From Ashinkailepas kermadecensis (lineage: Eukaryota; Arthropoda; Thecostraca; Neolepadidae), in NCBI GenBank assembly GCA_034440615.1, contig JAOTOM010001534.1, forward strand, positions 1-64,000: a DNA stretch of 64,000 bases. The letters run 5' to 3'. This document shows, piece by piece, positions 44,481 through 55,117 of the stretch; within the stretch, counting starts at the first letter, position 1; each line of letters starts with the position of its first letter. A program made the position numbers and the translations under genes. A model generated the notes under the pieces. The model saw only the letters and a list, made by a program, of their open reading frames with translations, was not told the DNA's origin and searched no databases.

Positions 44481-45001
44481 CGTCCGAACATTGCCTGCAG
44501 TCATGCTTTCCCGGCTATTCTGCTGACAGGGAGGAGGTTCCCTACCTTTTTAGAGGTGTCTATGTACCCACAAGAAACTGAGTTCAACAATTTCATACCG
44601 ATCAAAGACCGATAGTATGACCGCTATGAACACACCTTGCCAACACTTGGCGTAGGAGATGGGAGCGCGACTTCAGAGTTGATAGCACGCCATACCTTCC
44701 GAACCACACTTCCCAAAGTTGGGAGCGGTCAGCGTACCTTTGACTGCCAGGTATATGTGCAGTATCCGGCCGTCAGCAACACCATGTTGACTATTCCGAG
44801 CGAGCTTACTCTGGGCCCGTCCACATCCAACACAAACAAACTCAGCTGTTGTTGGTGGACGCAAGCAAAGCCGCGTGGGGTACACTGCACATGTGGCTAC
44901 GTGGCACGTTGGTCTGACAACGCTCACGAAGGAGCTACTGGCGAGTGAAGTCTCTGGCCCATCCAGCAATTTTGTGCCAAGGAAGTTTCGGAGCTCTGTT
45001 A

Positions 45002-45055
45002 GTTAGTTATTTGGGCTTAAGGGCGCGCCGACTACGAGGTCATTTAGCGCCCATA
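45002..45055 (-). mobile_element. LINE-tail miniature element in CLASP intron 2 (second)
   Basis: 54 bp: GTTAGTTATTTGGGCTTAAG, GGCGCGCCGACTACG and AGCGCCCATA. An 11-bp target-site duplication GAGCTCTGTTA flanks it (44991-45001 and 45056-45066). Confidence 0.92.
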
Positions 45056-46058
45056 GAGCTCTGTTAAGCAGTGGATGGTGGAGGGTGACGATGCCACCAC
45101 CACCAATTAAGACCCAGTAGATGCAGACCATTGATCTATCTTCAACGGTGCGCACCAGCTGTCTCCGGTCTGTTGCAGCTGCCCAGACAGACTGACAGCT
45201 GCACCACTAGCCAGGCAAACAGACAGAGACAGAGAGACAGTGAAAGGGAGAGACAGAGAAAGGGAGATACAGAGAGAGACACACAGATAAAGATATAGAT
45301 ATAGCTAGAGTTAGAGATAGAGAGGGGGCGATACGAAACTCTGAGGCGCGCGTACCCCAGACGCTTTACTGTACTTGCGTATCACAGGCACGACCGCTCT
45401 TACAGACGAGGCAGACGAGGCAGACTCGAGATGAATAAAGGCTTTCACACCACCGAAGAGTCAGCGAGCCCGACCCCGCAGACACCACGGAGCCGACATT
45501 GTCACTTCAAAGACGCAGTAGCCACCGGCATTGTCGCTTCAAAGACGCAGCAGCCCACATCATTCACGTTCAGTTAGTTGCTGGCGACGCTGACTTTGAG
45601 GCAGTTCAACGACGAAAATTGGATATCACGACTAGCCAGGGAGCCGGTGTTGGCAGTCATCGGTCTTGAAGACCGAGGTGTGCCAGGCCCGAACGCCATG
45701 CGTTTACTTTACTTTACTCCACAATTACAAACTGTAGCGACGCGTGAAGCAAGGCGCCCCGGCCGACGATTTATAAAATTAACTATCACGAAGAGCATGC
45801 GGGACCGTTGTTCTCGGTACTGCAACTTGCTACAGTATCTTTAATGAATATACACAAACAAAATGTCAGCTAACCCAGGAAGCCGTGCGAATTATGCGCC
45901 CATCCTCAGCAACACAATCGTGATTTGTGCATCAGACTTCGGCGTAGGTGACCGTGAGGGCGCCATTCCGCGGGTCGCATCAATGCAGACTCATCCCTGG
46001 TGACAATGCATCCCAGTTAGCCCCACTCGTCAGCCTGACGCCCTGATGCGTGACTTAC

Positions 46059-46227
46059 TCTGTGAGAGCGTTCTGCAGCAGCACGAGCACTTCCTCGCGC
46101 ACCTTGCCGTTCTTGTGCGCGAAAGCCGGTGCCAGCTTGTCGAAGAGCTGCTGCGGGGTGACGACGTGCAGCATTAGCTTAATCAGTAGTATCTGCGCCT
46201 TCTCTCGCACCGTCTCCTTTGCGTCAC
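46059..46227 (-). CDS. CLASP: CLASP (Orbit/MAST) exon 2 of window, TOG1 HEAT repeats
   Basis: A 169-base exon between acceptor GCGCCGGCAG and donor GTAAGT. GT at the start completes G from exon 1 (Gly). It reads DAKETVREKAQILLIKLM, QQLFDKLAPAFAHKNGKVRE and VLLQNALT, then GA. This matches insect Orbit/MAST (DTVREKAQ, FKHKNAKVREE) and vertebrate CLASP (GDAKDSVREQ, FKHKNFRTRE). The splice site leaves phase 2, which fits exon 3. Reading upstream through the acceptor gives a spurious Met-start frame (46055-46267), which should not be used. Confidence 0.95.
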
Positions 46228-47269
46228 CTGCCGGCGCACGAGTCACGTCAGCCGGGCTCATCTGCAAGCTGAAGACAATTTTATGGTCGTATTTGGCGGG
46301 ATGATGTGGTCACACGATTACTTGACGTGACCCTGCATTCTTCCACGCCGCGTTCGACTGCTGGTCATTTTACGTACTAAAACTCTCACGCTGAGGATTG
46401 CTCAAAGTAATCAAAGTGAGACTGTTTGAACTGGTATCACATAATTACTGATGTACTCTATATACGGTGCGTTGAACATCGACTGTCCCAGTCACCCACC
46501 CTAAGCTAGTGTCAGCCAGCAGAGCTTGGGATCACGAAAATAACTGGAACAACTAGTGACCCCGGGATACACTAGAAATATGATGGGTAAAGCCGGCTGA
46601 ACGGGGACCGAGCTGGCGGTCGGGAGTAACATATATTATAATTGCATGTGTCAAGGCTGGGTGTTGTCCACTTCACACAATCAGGAGTGGATTACGCGGG
46701 GAGCTGTGGTTGGCTTCAGACACACACGAGCGGGGCGAAGGGTCATGACATGCTGACACACCAAGACCGTGACGTTGAGGTCATTTGGCGCCCTTTACTC
46801 CCACGCAGCCATGTACAGGCCATTCAGTGTGGCTGGGGCTAAGGCTTTCTACACCACCGACGACACACTACCACGTATTATTATAGCGAGATCCGTCTCT
46901 GCCACATCGTGTCTTTAGTGGGACTCGACCCAGTCCGATCCTCAATGCTGTGGGACATCTGCCCTGTTCGAGCCTGCTGTGGGACATCTGTCCTGCTGTG
47001 GAAACTCTCCCCACCCGTCCCTCCCGTCTTTGAAACAGCTCATGCGCAACCGTCATTGATATGGTGTCCTCATATTCCTGGGAGTCCCGTCCCCGTCCCC
47101 CCCCCCCCCAGTTTGCGGAAGTCCCGTCCCCAGGCCCATCAGACAGGCGTCACGCACCCTGCCCTGGTCGATTCCCACGTCTGTGCATTTCTCTCCCTTT
47201 CCCAGGGGCCGGCGCAATGGTTCCCGCGCCATGTGCGGTGTTGATCGGGCGACACGGTGCACCGATACA

Positions 47270-47830
47270 GCGGACACTTCCCTGCCGTCGGTGTAGTTAC
47301 ACCGGTACTGCCGACCCTGTCCCTGCCGTCCGTGTAGTTACACCGATACGGCCGGCCCTGCCCCTGCAGTCCGTGTAGTTACACCGGTACGGTCGGCCCT
47401 GCCCTCCGTCCGTGTATGTCCGTTACACCGGCACAGCGGATCCTTCCCTGCCGTCGGTGTAGTTATACCGGTACGGCGGACCCTGCCCTTGCCGTCTGTG
47501 TAGTTCCACCGGCATGGCGGACCCTCCCCTGCCGTCCGTGTAGTTACACCGGTACGGCGAACCCTACCCTGCCGTCCGTGTAGTTACACCAGTATAGCGG
47601 ACCCTGGCCTGCCGTCAGTCTAGTTACACCGGTACGGCCGGCCCTGCCCTTGCCGTCCGTGTAGTTACAAAGTTGTAACTCCAGGTTCGTGTCCAACAAT
47701 TGTCTGGCACGGCCGCTCCCCTGCCGTTCGTGCAGTAACACCAGTCGGCCCCGGACCATCCCCCTGTCGTCTATGCAGTTACACCGGTCGGTCACGGCCG
47801 CTCCCCCTGCCGTCCGCTCACAACAAAGCT
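47270..47830. repeat. 40-bp satellite
   Basis: Units read GCCGTCCGTGTAGTTACACC followed by GGTACGGCGGACCCTGCCCT, spacing about 40 (for example 47531 and 47571). About 13 variable units, preceded by C-runs near 47100. Confidence 0.9.
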
Positions 47831-47839
47831 ACTTAAATA

Positions 47840-48984
47840 TGGCTGACATCACGTGAAAGCCCCAAATGTTGGCTATCCACTGGACGAAATTTCGTCACGA
47901 TCGGGTCAACGTGCTACGCGTGAGCGTCACGGAGATCCTGAGAGGACGGGTCATCGGCCGCCCATAGGAATAGCACGTAAAACCGGGATTTTTTCACCAA
48001 TTTTAGCGCTCCCGATCGACCAGATTTACACCGCCATATCTCGACAACCAATGGACCGATTGACACCAAACAAACACCTTAGTGTTGCCACGACAATTGC
48101 CAACATCGCCACGGCAGCCGTTTACGGGTCACCCCTCACACGCACGCGAGGGGGGTTCGAAAAGCGGAAGTGACGTTTTTCAGCGTTTTTCACGATTGGG
48201 TCTGGTTTTCGGAAACGCCTCAACTTGGCGACTTGCCGTCACTTTCACCACCTGGACGGATGTACCGGCTACCATTTTCCCATAGACTATCATGGGCTGC
48301 AGTGTGTGCGCGCGCCGGCATCGTCAAACGGGCTGCACGTGTTTCGGTCCGTGAAAAAGACACCTCTTTACACTGTCCCCACGCCACTGTCGAATTATTT
48401 TTCGCGGAGAAAGTTGTATCCGCGTGTAGCCCCACTCTTTGCGATGCTCACTGTTACTTCGGATTTTATCCATCGCAAATAGTTTGGTTGCAATCGTCGA
48501 TGCCCGCAAGCATTACCAGACGACATTTTTCGCCGGCATTTTGCGCTTCAACACGTGAGCCGTTCCACCATCGATTCCCACGAGGACTAAAAAAAACACG
48601 ATGCCGGCGCGCGCTTTCGCGGCGGCTACATCTCCGCGGAAGATTTTGTTTTAATAAAAATATTCGGGAGCAGGGAAATGCATCAACGTTGCGTTAAAAT
48701 TGGCATAGCCGCCGATCCATTAGACCGATTCACATGAAACCAACATCAAATGTTTCGCTTAACGCAGCGGAGCAAGTGCCGAAGGCAAAATATGTCTCTT
48801 TTCTGGAGAGAGAATTAGGAGTTACTCATTCCAAAAATTACATAATCTTTGATCATGTCGGTGGCAGTCATGCAATGCACTGGATGATTGTCACAGTAAA
48901 GACATGTGTATTGTGGCATTGTGCTTTACTGTGAAGTAATATGGCATTGCAACGACAGACTACTTGATCGTAGACATGGTATCG
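47840..48984. other. No gene recognised, moderately GC-rich
   Basis: Several overlapping frames of 60-175 codons lie on both strands (for example 48170-48697) without motifs. Phrases such as AACCAATGGACCGATTGACA and GATCCATTAGACCGATTCACA hint at an internal repeat. It may be an unclassified mobile sequence. Confidence 0.35.
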
Positions 48985-49505
48985 CACAGGGTTAAAATAA
49001 TGGTTTTTCGTTAGGTGTGAAATGTCGAAACGAGCAGAGTAGGATGTCGAAATTTGTCATGGAATTAGTATCATTTAAAATGATTTTGATGTCTTTCAAA
49101 CTCAAATTTGAGCCAATGGTGTAGGTACTTATGACTGTGCCTTCATCATTAGTTTTGAGATTCATAATTTAGGAAGAGCTATATTCAGGATAGGGGAAAT
49201 AATATCTATGCTATAAACTGGTATTGTGTGTCATATCACATTTTAGGTAATCCCTTTACCTGAAATTTCGTTGCGAAATGCTTGTGCATCACCATTCCTT
49301 ATCGAAAGCATGAGCATGATACCTATAAACGGGATACTGTTGGAAAGGAAATACGAAGCTTTCATAAGCACGCATCAAGGAGCAGGATGTCGATACTTCT
49401 TGGAGAAGAATGTCGATTGAGTGTTCAGAAAGTGGTACATTCCACCATATTTCACGAATCATTTACCACTGGTATCTCAACGCCAAATTTACCGCAACGT
49501 AATCC
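48985..49505 (+). repeat. Dispersed repeat family D, copy 2
   Basis: Same ordered landmarks as 40865-41400 (CGTTAGGTGTGAAATGT, GGTAATCCCTTTACCTG, GATGTCGATACTTCTTGG, CACCATATTTCACGAATC), with small insertions and deletions between them. Confidence 0.75.
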
Positions 49506-49559
49506 ATATAAACTGTCCGATACCACGGGAAGACTAGTAGAAATCTAGTAGTTTTTTTA

Positions 49560-49735
49560 CTGGGCCATCTATGACGTACTTTATGCACGATCAAGGCTAA
49601 CGGCGCCACCCAAACTGTTTCGTCGATGGGCCGCGGGATTGGGAATTGTCCCGAGTGGAGCGAGTGTTCAACCCGGGATCTTGGTATTCAGAGCTCAACA
49701 CCTTATCTCAGCTCTTGGCCACCCCAGCCCTAAGG
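49560..49735 (-). mobile_element. tRNA-like SINE candidate
   Basis: Minus strand: GGGGTGGCCAAGAGCTGAGA (A-box region) and CCCGGGTTGAACACTC (B-box region), with a downstream GGGTGGCGCCGTTAGCC that may be a worn version of the SINE body. The other SINEs are much clearer, and no duplication was found. Confidence 0.4.
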
Positions 49736-50098
49736 CTAGTAGAATAGAAGTAGTAAAAGGCTAGTAGACGTATACAAATAGCATACGTTACGCTACGCTG
49801 CAATCTTGAGGATTGTGTCTGTGTGAAAGGACCGCCTGTGAATGGTCATTGATTTGTTTTGTTTTTTCAACTGTACCCTTCACTTTTTGCAGACTGGCCA
49901 CCACCAGACATTGTTAGAATGAGTGACCCTGGTATGGTCGCCGACAGGCAGGGGGCTAGTAACACAAAGGCACTCCCAGTGCCGCATGGGAAAAAAATAT
50001 AACCGAAGAAAATTAGCATTGCGTTATTGAGACCAAAAGTTCCAGGGAAGTTCAAGAAACTAGTTAAACTGGGAAGAAACCACTCAAGTTTCAAGAAG

Positions 50099-50162
50099 CT
50101 CGATTGATTGATTGATTATTTGGGCTTAAGGGCGTGCCGACTACACGGTTATTTGGCGCCCA
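50099..50162 (-). mobile_element. LINE-tail miniature element with (GATT)n tail
   Basis: 64 bp: CTC(GATT)3 GATTATTTGGGC, GGGCGTGCCGACTACACGG and GGCGCCCA. A 10-bp duplication TTTCAAGAAG flanks it (50089-50098 and 50163-50172). The tail repeat is GATT instead of the usual GTTA. Confidence 0.9.
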
Positions 50163-50639
50163 TTTCAAGAAGTTCCAGAAGGGGGAACTTTCAACACATT
50201 GAGTTACTCACAGTTTTTAGTGCAATGTGAGAAATAGCATTGAGTTTGTAGAATTTTCATTAAAATGGTACATGTAATTGTTGAGCAGATAATAACTAGT
50301 TATGTACCGAGTATGAAGTATTTAGCTGGAGGCTGGAAATGTTAATTAAATGGTTCTTAGCAACAAAATAAACAAAATGCTATCAGTAGGATAGACGTTG
50401 TTCTTGAACAAGATCAAGGAACTTCAAATTATTTCTTTCACAAACATTTTGTTTGCAGTAGGTATATAATGGTGTTCACCATTACTTAACATTTCTACTA
50501 TGACAATAGTAGACAATAGACAATTTAGTTTTGCTCTTGCCATTATGCCCCAATGTCTGTAGACTTATTGCAGTACTGTAGACTTATTGCAGTAACATAG
50601 GACTTGCCATATGACAAACATATGAACGACTTCACACAT

Positions 50640-50825
50640 GACCATGGGTGTTGATTTCTGACAACTATTAGGAGGGGGGGGGGATACATGAAGGCAAAGG
50701 GCAGGCCCAAATGGATTGGGGAGGCACACTCCATCGGGTCCAATGTTAAAAGTTGAAATTATTTGTGGGGGTGGTAACGTTACCATTGAGGGACACTTGC
50801 CCCCCTCAAAAGTATATCAAACAAC
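50640..50825 (+). mobile_element. Fragment of the long-inverted-repeat element (type of 1550-3297)
   Basis: TGTTGATTTC, a G-run, ATACATGAAGGCAAAGGGCA, GTCCAATGTTAAAAGTTGAA and CACTTGCCCCCCTCAAAAG follow the order of 1935-2105. It is one arm only, followed by three ACACCCCTACCTAACA units. Confidence 0.65.
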
Positions 50826-51062
50826 ACCCCTACCTAACAACACCCCTACCTAACAACACCCCTGGTAGCATATGGCGTTCAGACGTCCCGATCGTCATAG
50901 CTCACACAACCTCCGGTAACCAAGCATTTTAGCGCATAAAAACACATGCCCGCCTTCCAAGTTGCGCACAGAAATGGACAACATGAATACAGATGTGCCA
51001 GTGTGATTATACGCTGAAATACTAATACTGTGTAATGGGTCACGTCAGTAGAGTCTAACACG

Positions 51063-51175
51063 TCCATACAGTAGAGTAGAGTATACAGTTTATACATTAG
51101 TGTCTAACACAGTAGAGTCTAACACAGTAGAGTCTAGCACAGTAGAGTCTAACACAGTACAGTCTAACACGTTAT
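51063..51175. repeat. 15-bp repeat AGTAGAGTCTAACAC
   Basis: About seven units with small variants, close to the donor side of CLASP exon 1 of the window. It produces the VLDST-type peptide repeat in an antisense frame, which is not a gene. Confidence 0.85.
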
Positions 51176-51285
51176 CTGGGTGACCGCAGCCACAGTCCTC
51201 CCCCCCCCCCCGGTCATGGCGGTCATTCACATAACTGCCACCACCGCCACTCGCCGAGCATATAACCGCTACCACCGGTACCCAC

Positions 51286-51391
51286 CGAGTCTGTCGACGG
51301 CGTGTGGCAGAACGGCGTTGAAGTAAGGCCTGAAGTCGGCCTTCATCCGCTCCACCAGTAGAGCCATGATGTCCAGTCCGTTCTGCGACAC
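51286..51391 (-). CDS. CLASP: CLASP (Orbit/MAST) exon 1 of window, early TOG1
   Basis: A 106-base exon between acceptor GTTATCGCCAG and donor GTGGGT. It starts in phase 0: VSQNGLDIMALLVERMKADF and FNAVLPHAVDRL, then G, which exon 2 completes to Gly-Asp. This fits CLASP TOG1 around 'LGMDILSALVTRL...VLPSLIDRLGD'. The first roughly 65 residues of CLASP must be encoded upstream (higher coordinates). I found no exon for them in 51.4-64 kb, so they may lie outside. It is flanked by minisatellites on both sides. Confidence 0.92.
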
Positions 51392-51439
51392 CTGGCGATA
51401 ACCCAGTTACATACTGTAATACCGCACACCGTATGATGA

Positions 51440-51800
51440 TATGGTGTACCACTGCACACCACATGGTCACATACTACGCCAGTGTGCCGCAGCACTTGGT
51501 GGCGTACTGCACCACTATCATATGGTGAGATGCTGCACCGCTATACACATGGTGACGTGCTGCACCTCTGTATACATGGTGCCGTGCTGCACAGCTATAC
51601 ACATGGTGACATGCTGCACCGCTGTACACGACACCGTGGCGTGTTGCACCGCCGCATACATGGTGACGTACTGCATCACTGTATACATGGTAGCATGCTG
51701 CACCACTGTACTTGACGCAGAAACGTGCTGCACCAATGTGTGCGACATGGAGACGTAACGCGTCATTGTACACCACTTGGTGACCTACTGCACCGCTGCA
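51440..51800. repeat. 27-bp repeat next to CLASP exon-1 acceptor
   Basis: ACATGGTGACGTGCTGCACC recurs about every 27 bases (51547, 51574, 51601). As 27 is divisible by 3, frames stay open and give a 9-residue repeat (IHMVTCCTA) in several overlapping frames. These are not genes. Confidence 0.88.
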
Positions 51801-52700
51801 GACCACGTGATAACTGAACCGTTGTATACCACACGGTAGCATGCAGCACCGTTGTAGCCACATGGCACATAGCGATGTATCGCACCGCAGCACACCACGT
51901 CACGTGGAGCTATGCTGCACCGCTGAGCGTCACATGGTGAAATATTGCATCTTTACAAATATGACTGCTTTAGTGTCTTAAAATACACGACAATGTCACA
52001 TGCTTCGGATGAAAAGGATATGCAGGCTAGAAATGATTGTAATAAATCAAATCTCGGATTTGATTCTGGACGTTCTCATTCGTTCTGCTTCAATTCTGAG
52101 TCGTTCGTTGACAAACATGTTTGAAACATAACAAAGAAGCGATGTAATTGTTGGACAGAATAATTAATGAGCACTCCACATGTAACATTCCCACTAAATT
52201 TCTCCGATAATTTTGCACTATACTACAGCGCGCCGCACGCCACACGACAGCATGTTGCGGGTCTCACGGTAGTGACATGTCGCAACGGGCGGCGACATAC
52301 CGGCCCGCTGCAAGCCTGGACACACCGCAAATAATCGCATACAATAGGCTTAAACAGATCCAACGGTCACGACATACAAACTTCAAGAGGTCAAATAAAT
52401 CAATAACTTACTCCATACCGTACTCAAGCAGGCCATCCAGCCAATACACAATTAGCTGAATGGGCTCAGCGGTCAACAAACAGCAATCTATCCAACGCTT
52501 CTGAATGGGACGGCGGCAATGTCGAATATAACAAACATCATAAATGCGCCTGATGGAGTGAATCAACACGGACTAAGCCGTTTACCTATATAATCACCAC
52601 GTTATGGACAACCAGCACGAGGCACCAATTACCCTGGGCGCCGCTGGAGTCGGAGAACTGACGAAACCGATTATTTATAGCTTTGTTCCTCGCCTTTTGG
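51801..52700. other. No gene recognised
   Basis: Mixed composition, no recognised repeats and no long frames. It is upstream of CLASP exon 1 of the window and therefore probably intron or 5' flank. Confidence 0.45.
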
Positions 52701-52743
52701 CTTTTTCTGTACACCCTTCATCTCCTTTAGAAGTTGCGAGCGG

Positions 52744-52751
52744 TGACGTCA
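52744..52751. promoter_or_regulatory. Palindromic CRE motif TGACGTCA
   Basis: A perfect cAMP-response-element consensus within GCGGTGACGTCACTATGGCG, followed by a second GGCGTCAC half-site. It lies about 205 bases upstream of a plus-strand ATG with a good splice donor, and inside an 87-codon minus-strand open frame (52675-52938). Confidence 0.4.
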
Positions 52752-52956
52752 CTATGGCGTCACTCATGCCCGACCCAGAGTGAGCTAGAACGTCATTGTG
52801 GACGACATTAATGTGCAAACAGGTACTGAAAGCTTCAAATTGATATCGCTGCGCGTTTGAGTTACTAAGAACAATTGGCCCGGGGGACAGACTCTGTGCC
52901 ATGCTTGCTACGGGAGATTTCCTTGCTTTTAACGACAAACGACAGAGCTCAACAAG

Positions 52957-53004
52957 ATGAGCTCGGGGAAGTACATTGACCTAAGTGTTACTTGTCACGC
53001 ACAG
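52957..53004 (+). CDS. Candidate first coding exon, unknown gene
   Basis: The ATG in context CAAGATGA opens 16 codons (MSSGKYIDLSVTCHAQ) and ends at CACAG|GTGAGT, a strong donor. The upstream sequence has a CRE and no TATA box. I could not find the second exon. If real, it is a gene starting within or next to the 5' part of CLASP on the opposite strand. I do not recognise the peptide. Confidence 0.35.
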
Positions 53005-53102
53005 GTGAGTGCAAATATTTAATACTCGACCTATTTGGCAAAGTTTCGATTTTAGGCCAACATCATAAGATTAGGCAGTGCAAAGGCCGAATTTGGACGC
53101 CG

Positions 53103-53163
53103 TTAGTTAGTTAGTTATTTGGGCTTTAGGGCGCTTCGACCAGAATTGATCATTCGCGCCCAT
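53103..53163 (-). mobile_element. LINE-tail miniature element, GATCATTC subtype
   Basis: (GTTA)n, TTTGGGCTTTAGGGCGC, GACCAGAATTGATCATTC and GCGCCCAT. The loop differs from the usual GACTGCATTGGTCATT and matches the truncated copy at 35265, so there are at least two subfamilies. No clear duplication. Confidence 0.8.
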
Positions 53164-53169
53164 CCTATG

Positions 53170-54480
53170 CGCCTTACGCCATACGTCTTATGCGCCTTAC
53201 GTCCTAAGTAGAGCAAAACACAGACTGAAATTTCCAAATCTGGTCCAATCCATATCCGCATGAACCAATCCAATCCGCATTCATATCCGTACCAGATGCA
53301 GATATCCATCTATCCAATCCATCTTCAAAAATGCAAAACAGTTAAAGCCTGATTGGTTGCAGTAATCAATAGCGTTTAGACCATCAACAATATGCAATAT
53401 CTTACATACCAAGATAAGAAGAAAACAAAATCAACATTTCATGTAAGATGTCGATTGCAATTTTCATTGGCATCTGATATCTTACTAAGCATATCAATTT
53501 CACCTCAGATCACATGTGCAGACTGGACTATGTACTGTACTCTAACCCATGCTAGCCCATGGTGCATGAGCATGAACAAAGCATACAAGAAACAGGACAA
53601 CTACCAAGGAACCGAATAAGATAAATGGACCGTGAGCTTTAAATTAAATATTTAAAATGCCCATCCTGTTTACATGCAAATTAGTATATCTTTAGTATAT
53701 CTTTAGCCAAGTATGTAGTTCCCTATAAGCCAGGGTTGCTACCAGGCACAATGCACTAGAACATACATTTGTCATGTCAGACTTACAACCATTTCATTTA
53801 GAGCATGAGAACATACATCAACTTAAAGTAGTTTGCTCAGATCAGTGTGATTGATATGCATATGCCTTGCAGGGCCCATCTAGACAACTGGCTAGGAAGT
53901 TGCACATGTAATGAAGCACAGTCATGGGTTAACAACAAACAAGCACGCCATGCATACGTACAGGGTTGAGTTAGCCGATAGGTCCTCACATATGTACAAT
54001 TACCATGCATTGAGGGTAATGAGCATATTTGTATCACATAGCACATGCCCACAGCACTACTCACCACAATTATTGTCTTGAACTTCTGCCTATCAAACTC
54101 ATATTTAGTTTATTTTTCAGGAGAAAAAATACTCTGATTAAACTCATACTTTCAATAGAGTTCCATGACGTCCCTCACCGCTCGCAAATGATTTGTATCC
54201 GACTGCTTCCAAATTGACTATACTGTGCTATCTTTCACGTATGGTAGCACATTTTCTTCCCGGGTTATTTTGAAGGTGACAAACAGAAAAAATCATCGAA
54301 ACCCCTGCAGAACATAATTTTGCAACATTATTAATTACATATTCCATTTGGTGATGGTAATTTCAGATGCTATCATTTCTTCCTCTACTTTGAAGATATA
54401 TATAGCGCCATTTGGTTGAAACGCTGCCAAATGTATGCTAAGGCGGAAGGCAGGTAGATTCTTGGTTTATTTTACTATGC
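53170..54480. other. AT-rich DNA, no gene recognised
   Basis: Short frames only (60-76 codons), no motifs. 53160-53220 has imperfect TATGCGCCTTACG repeats. Confidence 0.5.
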
Positions 54481-54496
54481 ATCCAACTGCTGGGTC

Positions 54497-54626
54497 ACAT
54501 GCGTCACCAACCTCTCACGCCGGTTGGTCGCGGGTGGACTCATTAATCCCGCCGATTGTGGGACTCGAACCCATGATCTTACGACCAAGAGTCCAACCCC
54601 TTACCGACTGAGCTACCGCGGCCCCG
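54497..54626 (-). mobile_element. tRNA-derived SINE with Lys-like head
   Basis: Minus strand: GGCCGCGGTAGCTCAGTCGG, a CTCTTGG loop (CTT at the anticodon position), B box GGGTTCGAGTCCC, then CGCGACCAACCGGCGTGAGA and GGTTGGTGACGC. These last blocks are the same body as in the Val-headed SINEs (CGCGACCAATCGGCGTGAGA). The 3' tail is lost or diverged, and no target-site duplication was found. Confidence 0.8.
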
Positions 54627-55058
54627 ATGTTCAGGTGTAGTTCGATGAATATTTAACTGCATCATGCATGTATTTTTGCGTACAGTTAGCTAGTTTTTTA
54701 CAAAAATCGAACGCATATTTGGTGCGTGGATCTAAAACGAATCGTTCCTATCTATCATACTATCCTGTCATCCTATTTCCCATCCAGGTACACTCACAAG
54801 TGCAAGCATAGTTAGTTAAGATCACATACATGCATCGCGAAATATTTATACGTTTGGACCGCTTCGGAAGCCATGATGATATCATAGACAGTTCCACGAC
54901 CACCTGCTTCGTTTGCAGGCAGTTTCGGTGACACTGCTTACTTATCGGTGGCCAGCATTTTAAAAACTGATTTTAAATGACCAGAGAAGGCAATGGTATC
55001 GTTTTCCTGAACAACAATTGCAATACGTACCTTGCATTCCTAAATGCAATCTGTCATG

Positions 55059-55117
55059 GTTAGTTAGTTATTTGGATTTAAAGGGAGCATCAACTGCGAT
55101 GGTCATATAGTGCCCAT
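55059..55117 (-). mobile_element. LINE-tail miniature element, diverged
   Basis: TTAGTTAGTTATTTGGATTT, AAGGGAGCATCAACTGCGAT, GGTCATATAGTGCCCAT. The stem is damaged (GGGAGC / GTGCCC), which suggests an older insertion. Confidence 0.75.

Larger units (their letters stand above)
43155..46058 (-). other. CLASP: CLASP intron 2, about 2.9 kb
   Basis: From donor GTAAGT (46053-46058) to acceptor CAG (43155-43157). It contains two miniature LINE-tail elements, a 73-bp array (44110-44480) and a GA-rich low-complexity run (45220-45320). 45321-46050 has no recognised gene; an 88-codon frame at 45578-45844 is not supported. Confidence 0.85.
46228..51285 (-). other. CLASP: CLASP intron 1 of window, about 5.1 kb
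   Basis: From donor GTGGGT (51280-51285) to acceptor CAG (46228-46230). It contains a 40-bp satellite, repeat D copy 2, a tRNA-like block, one miniature element, a foldback fragment and a 15-bp repeat. 46270-47270 holds no recognised gene; the piece GGTCATTTGGCGCCC near 46770 may be a worn miniature element. Confidence 0.85.

Noticed and set aside
46055..46267. A 70-codon gene starting with Met at 46267
   Set aside because: The frame reads through the CLASP exon-2 acceptor. The true coding part starts at 46227, as shown by splice sites and phase.
47853..48697. Possible genes of 106 and 175 codons
   Set aside because: They overlap each other in different frames, without motifs or splice context. 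The region looks like an unclassified repeat.
51090..51470. A 126-codon minus-strand gene over CLASP exon 1
   Set aside because: It uses a different frame from the TOG1 reading and its C-terminus is the 15-bp repeat.
54540..54626. tRNA-Lys gene on the minus strand
   Set aside because: Only the A and B boxes and loop are tRNA-like; stems are poor and the SINE body follows.
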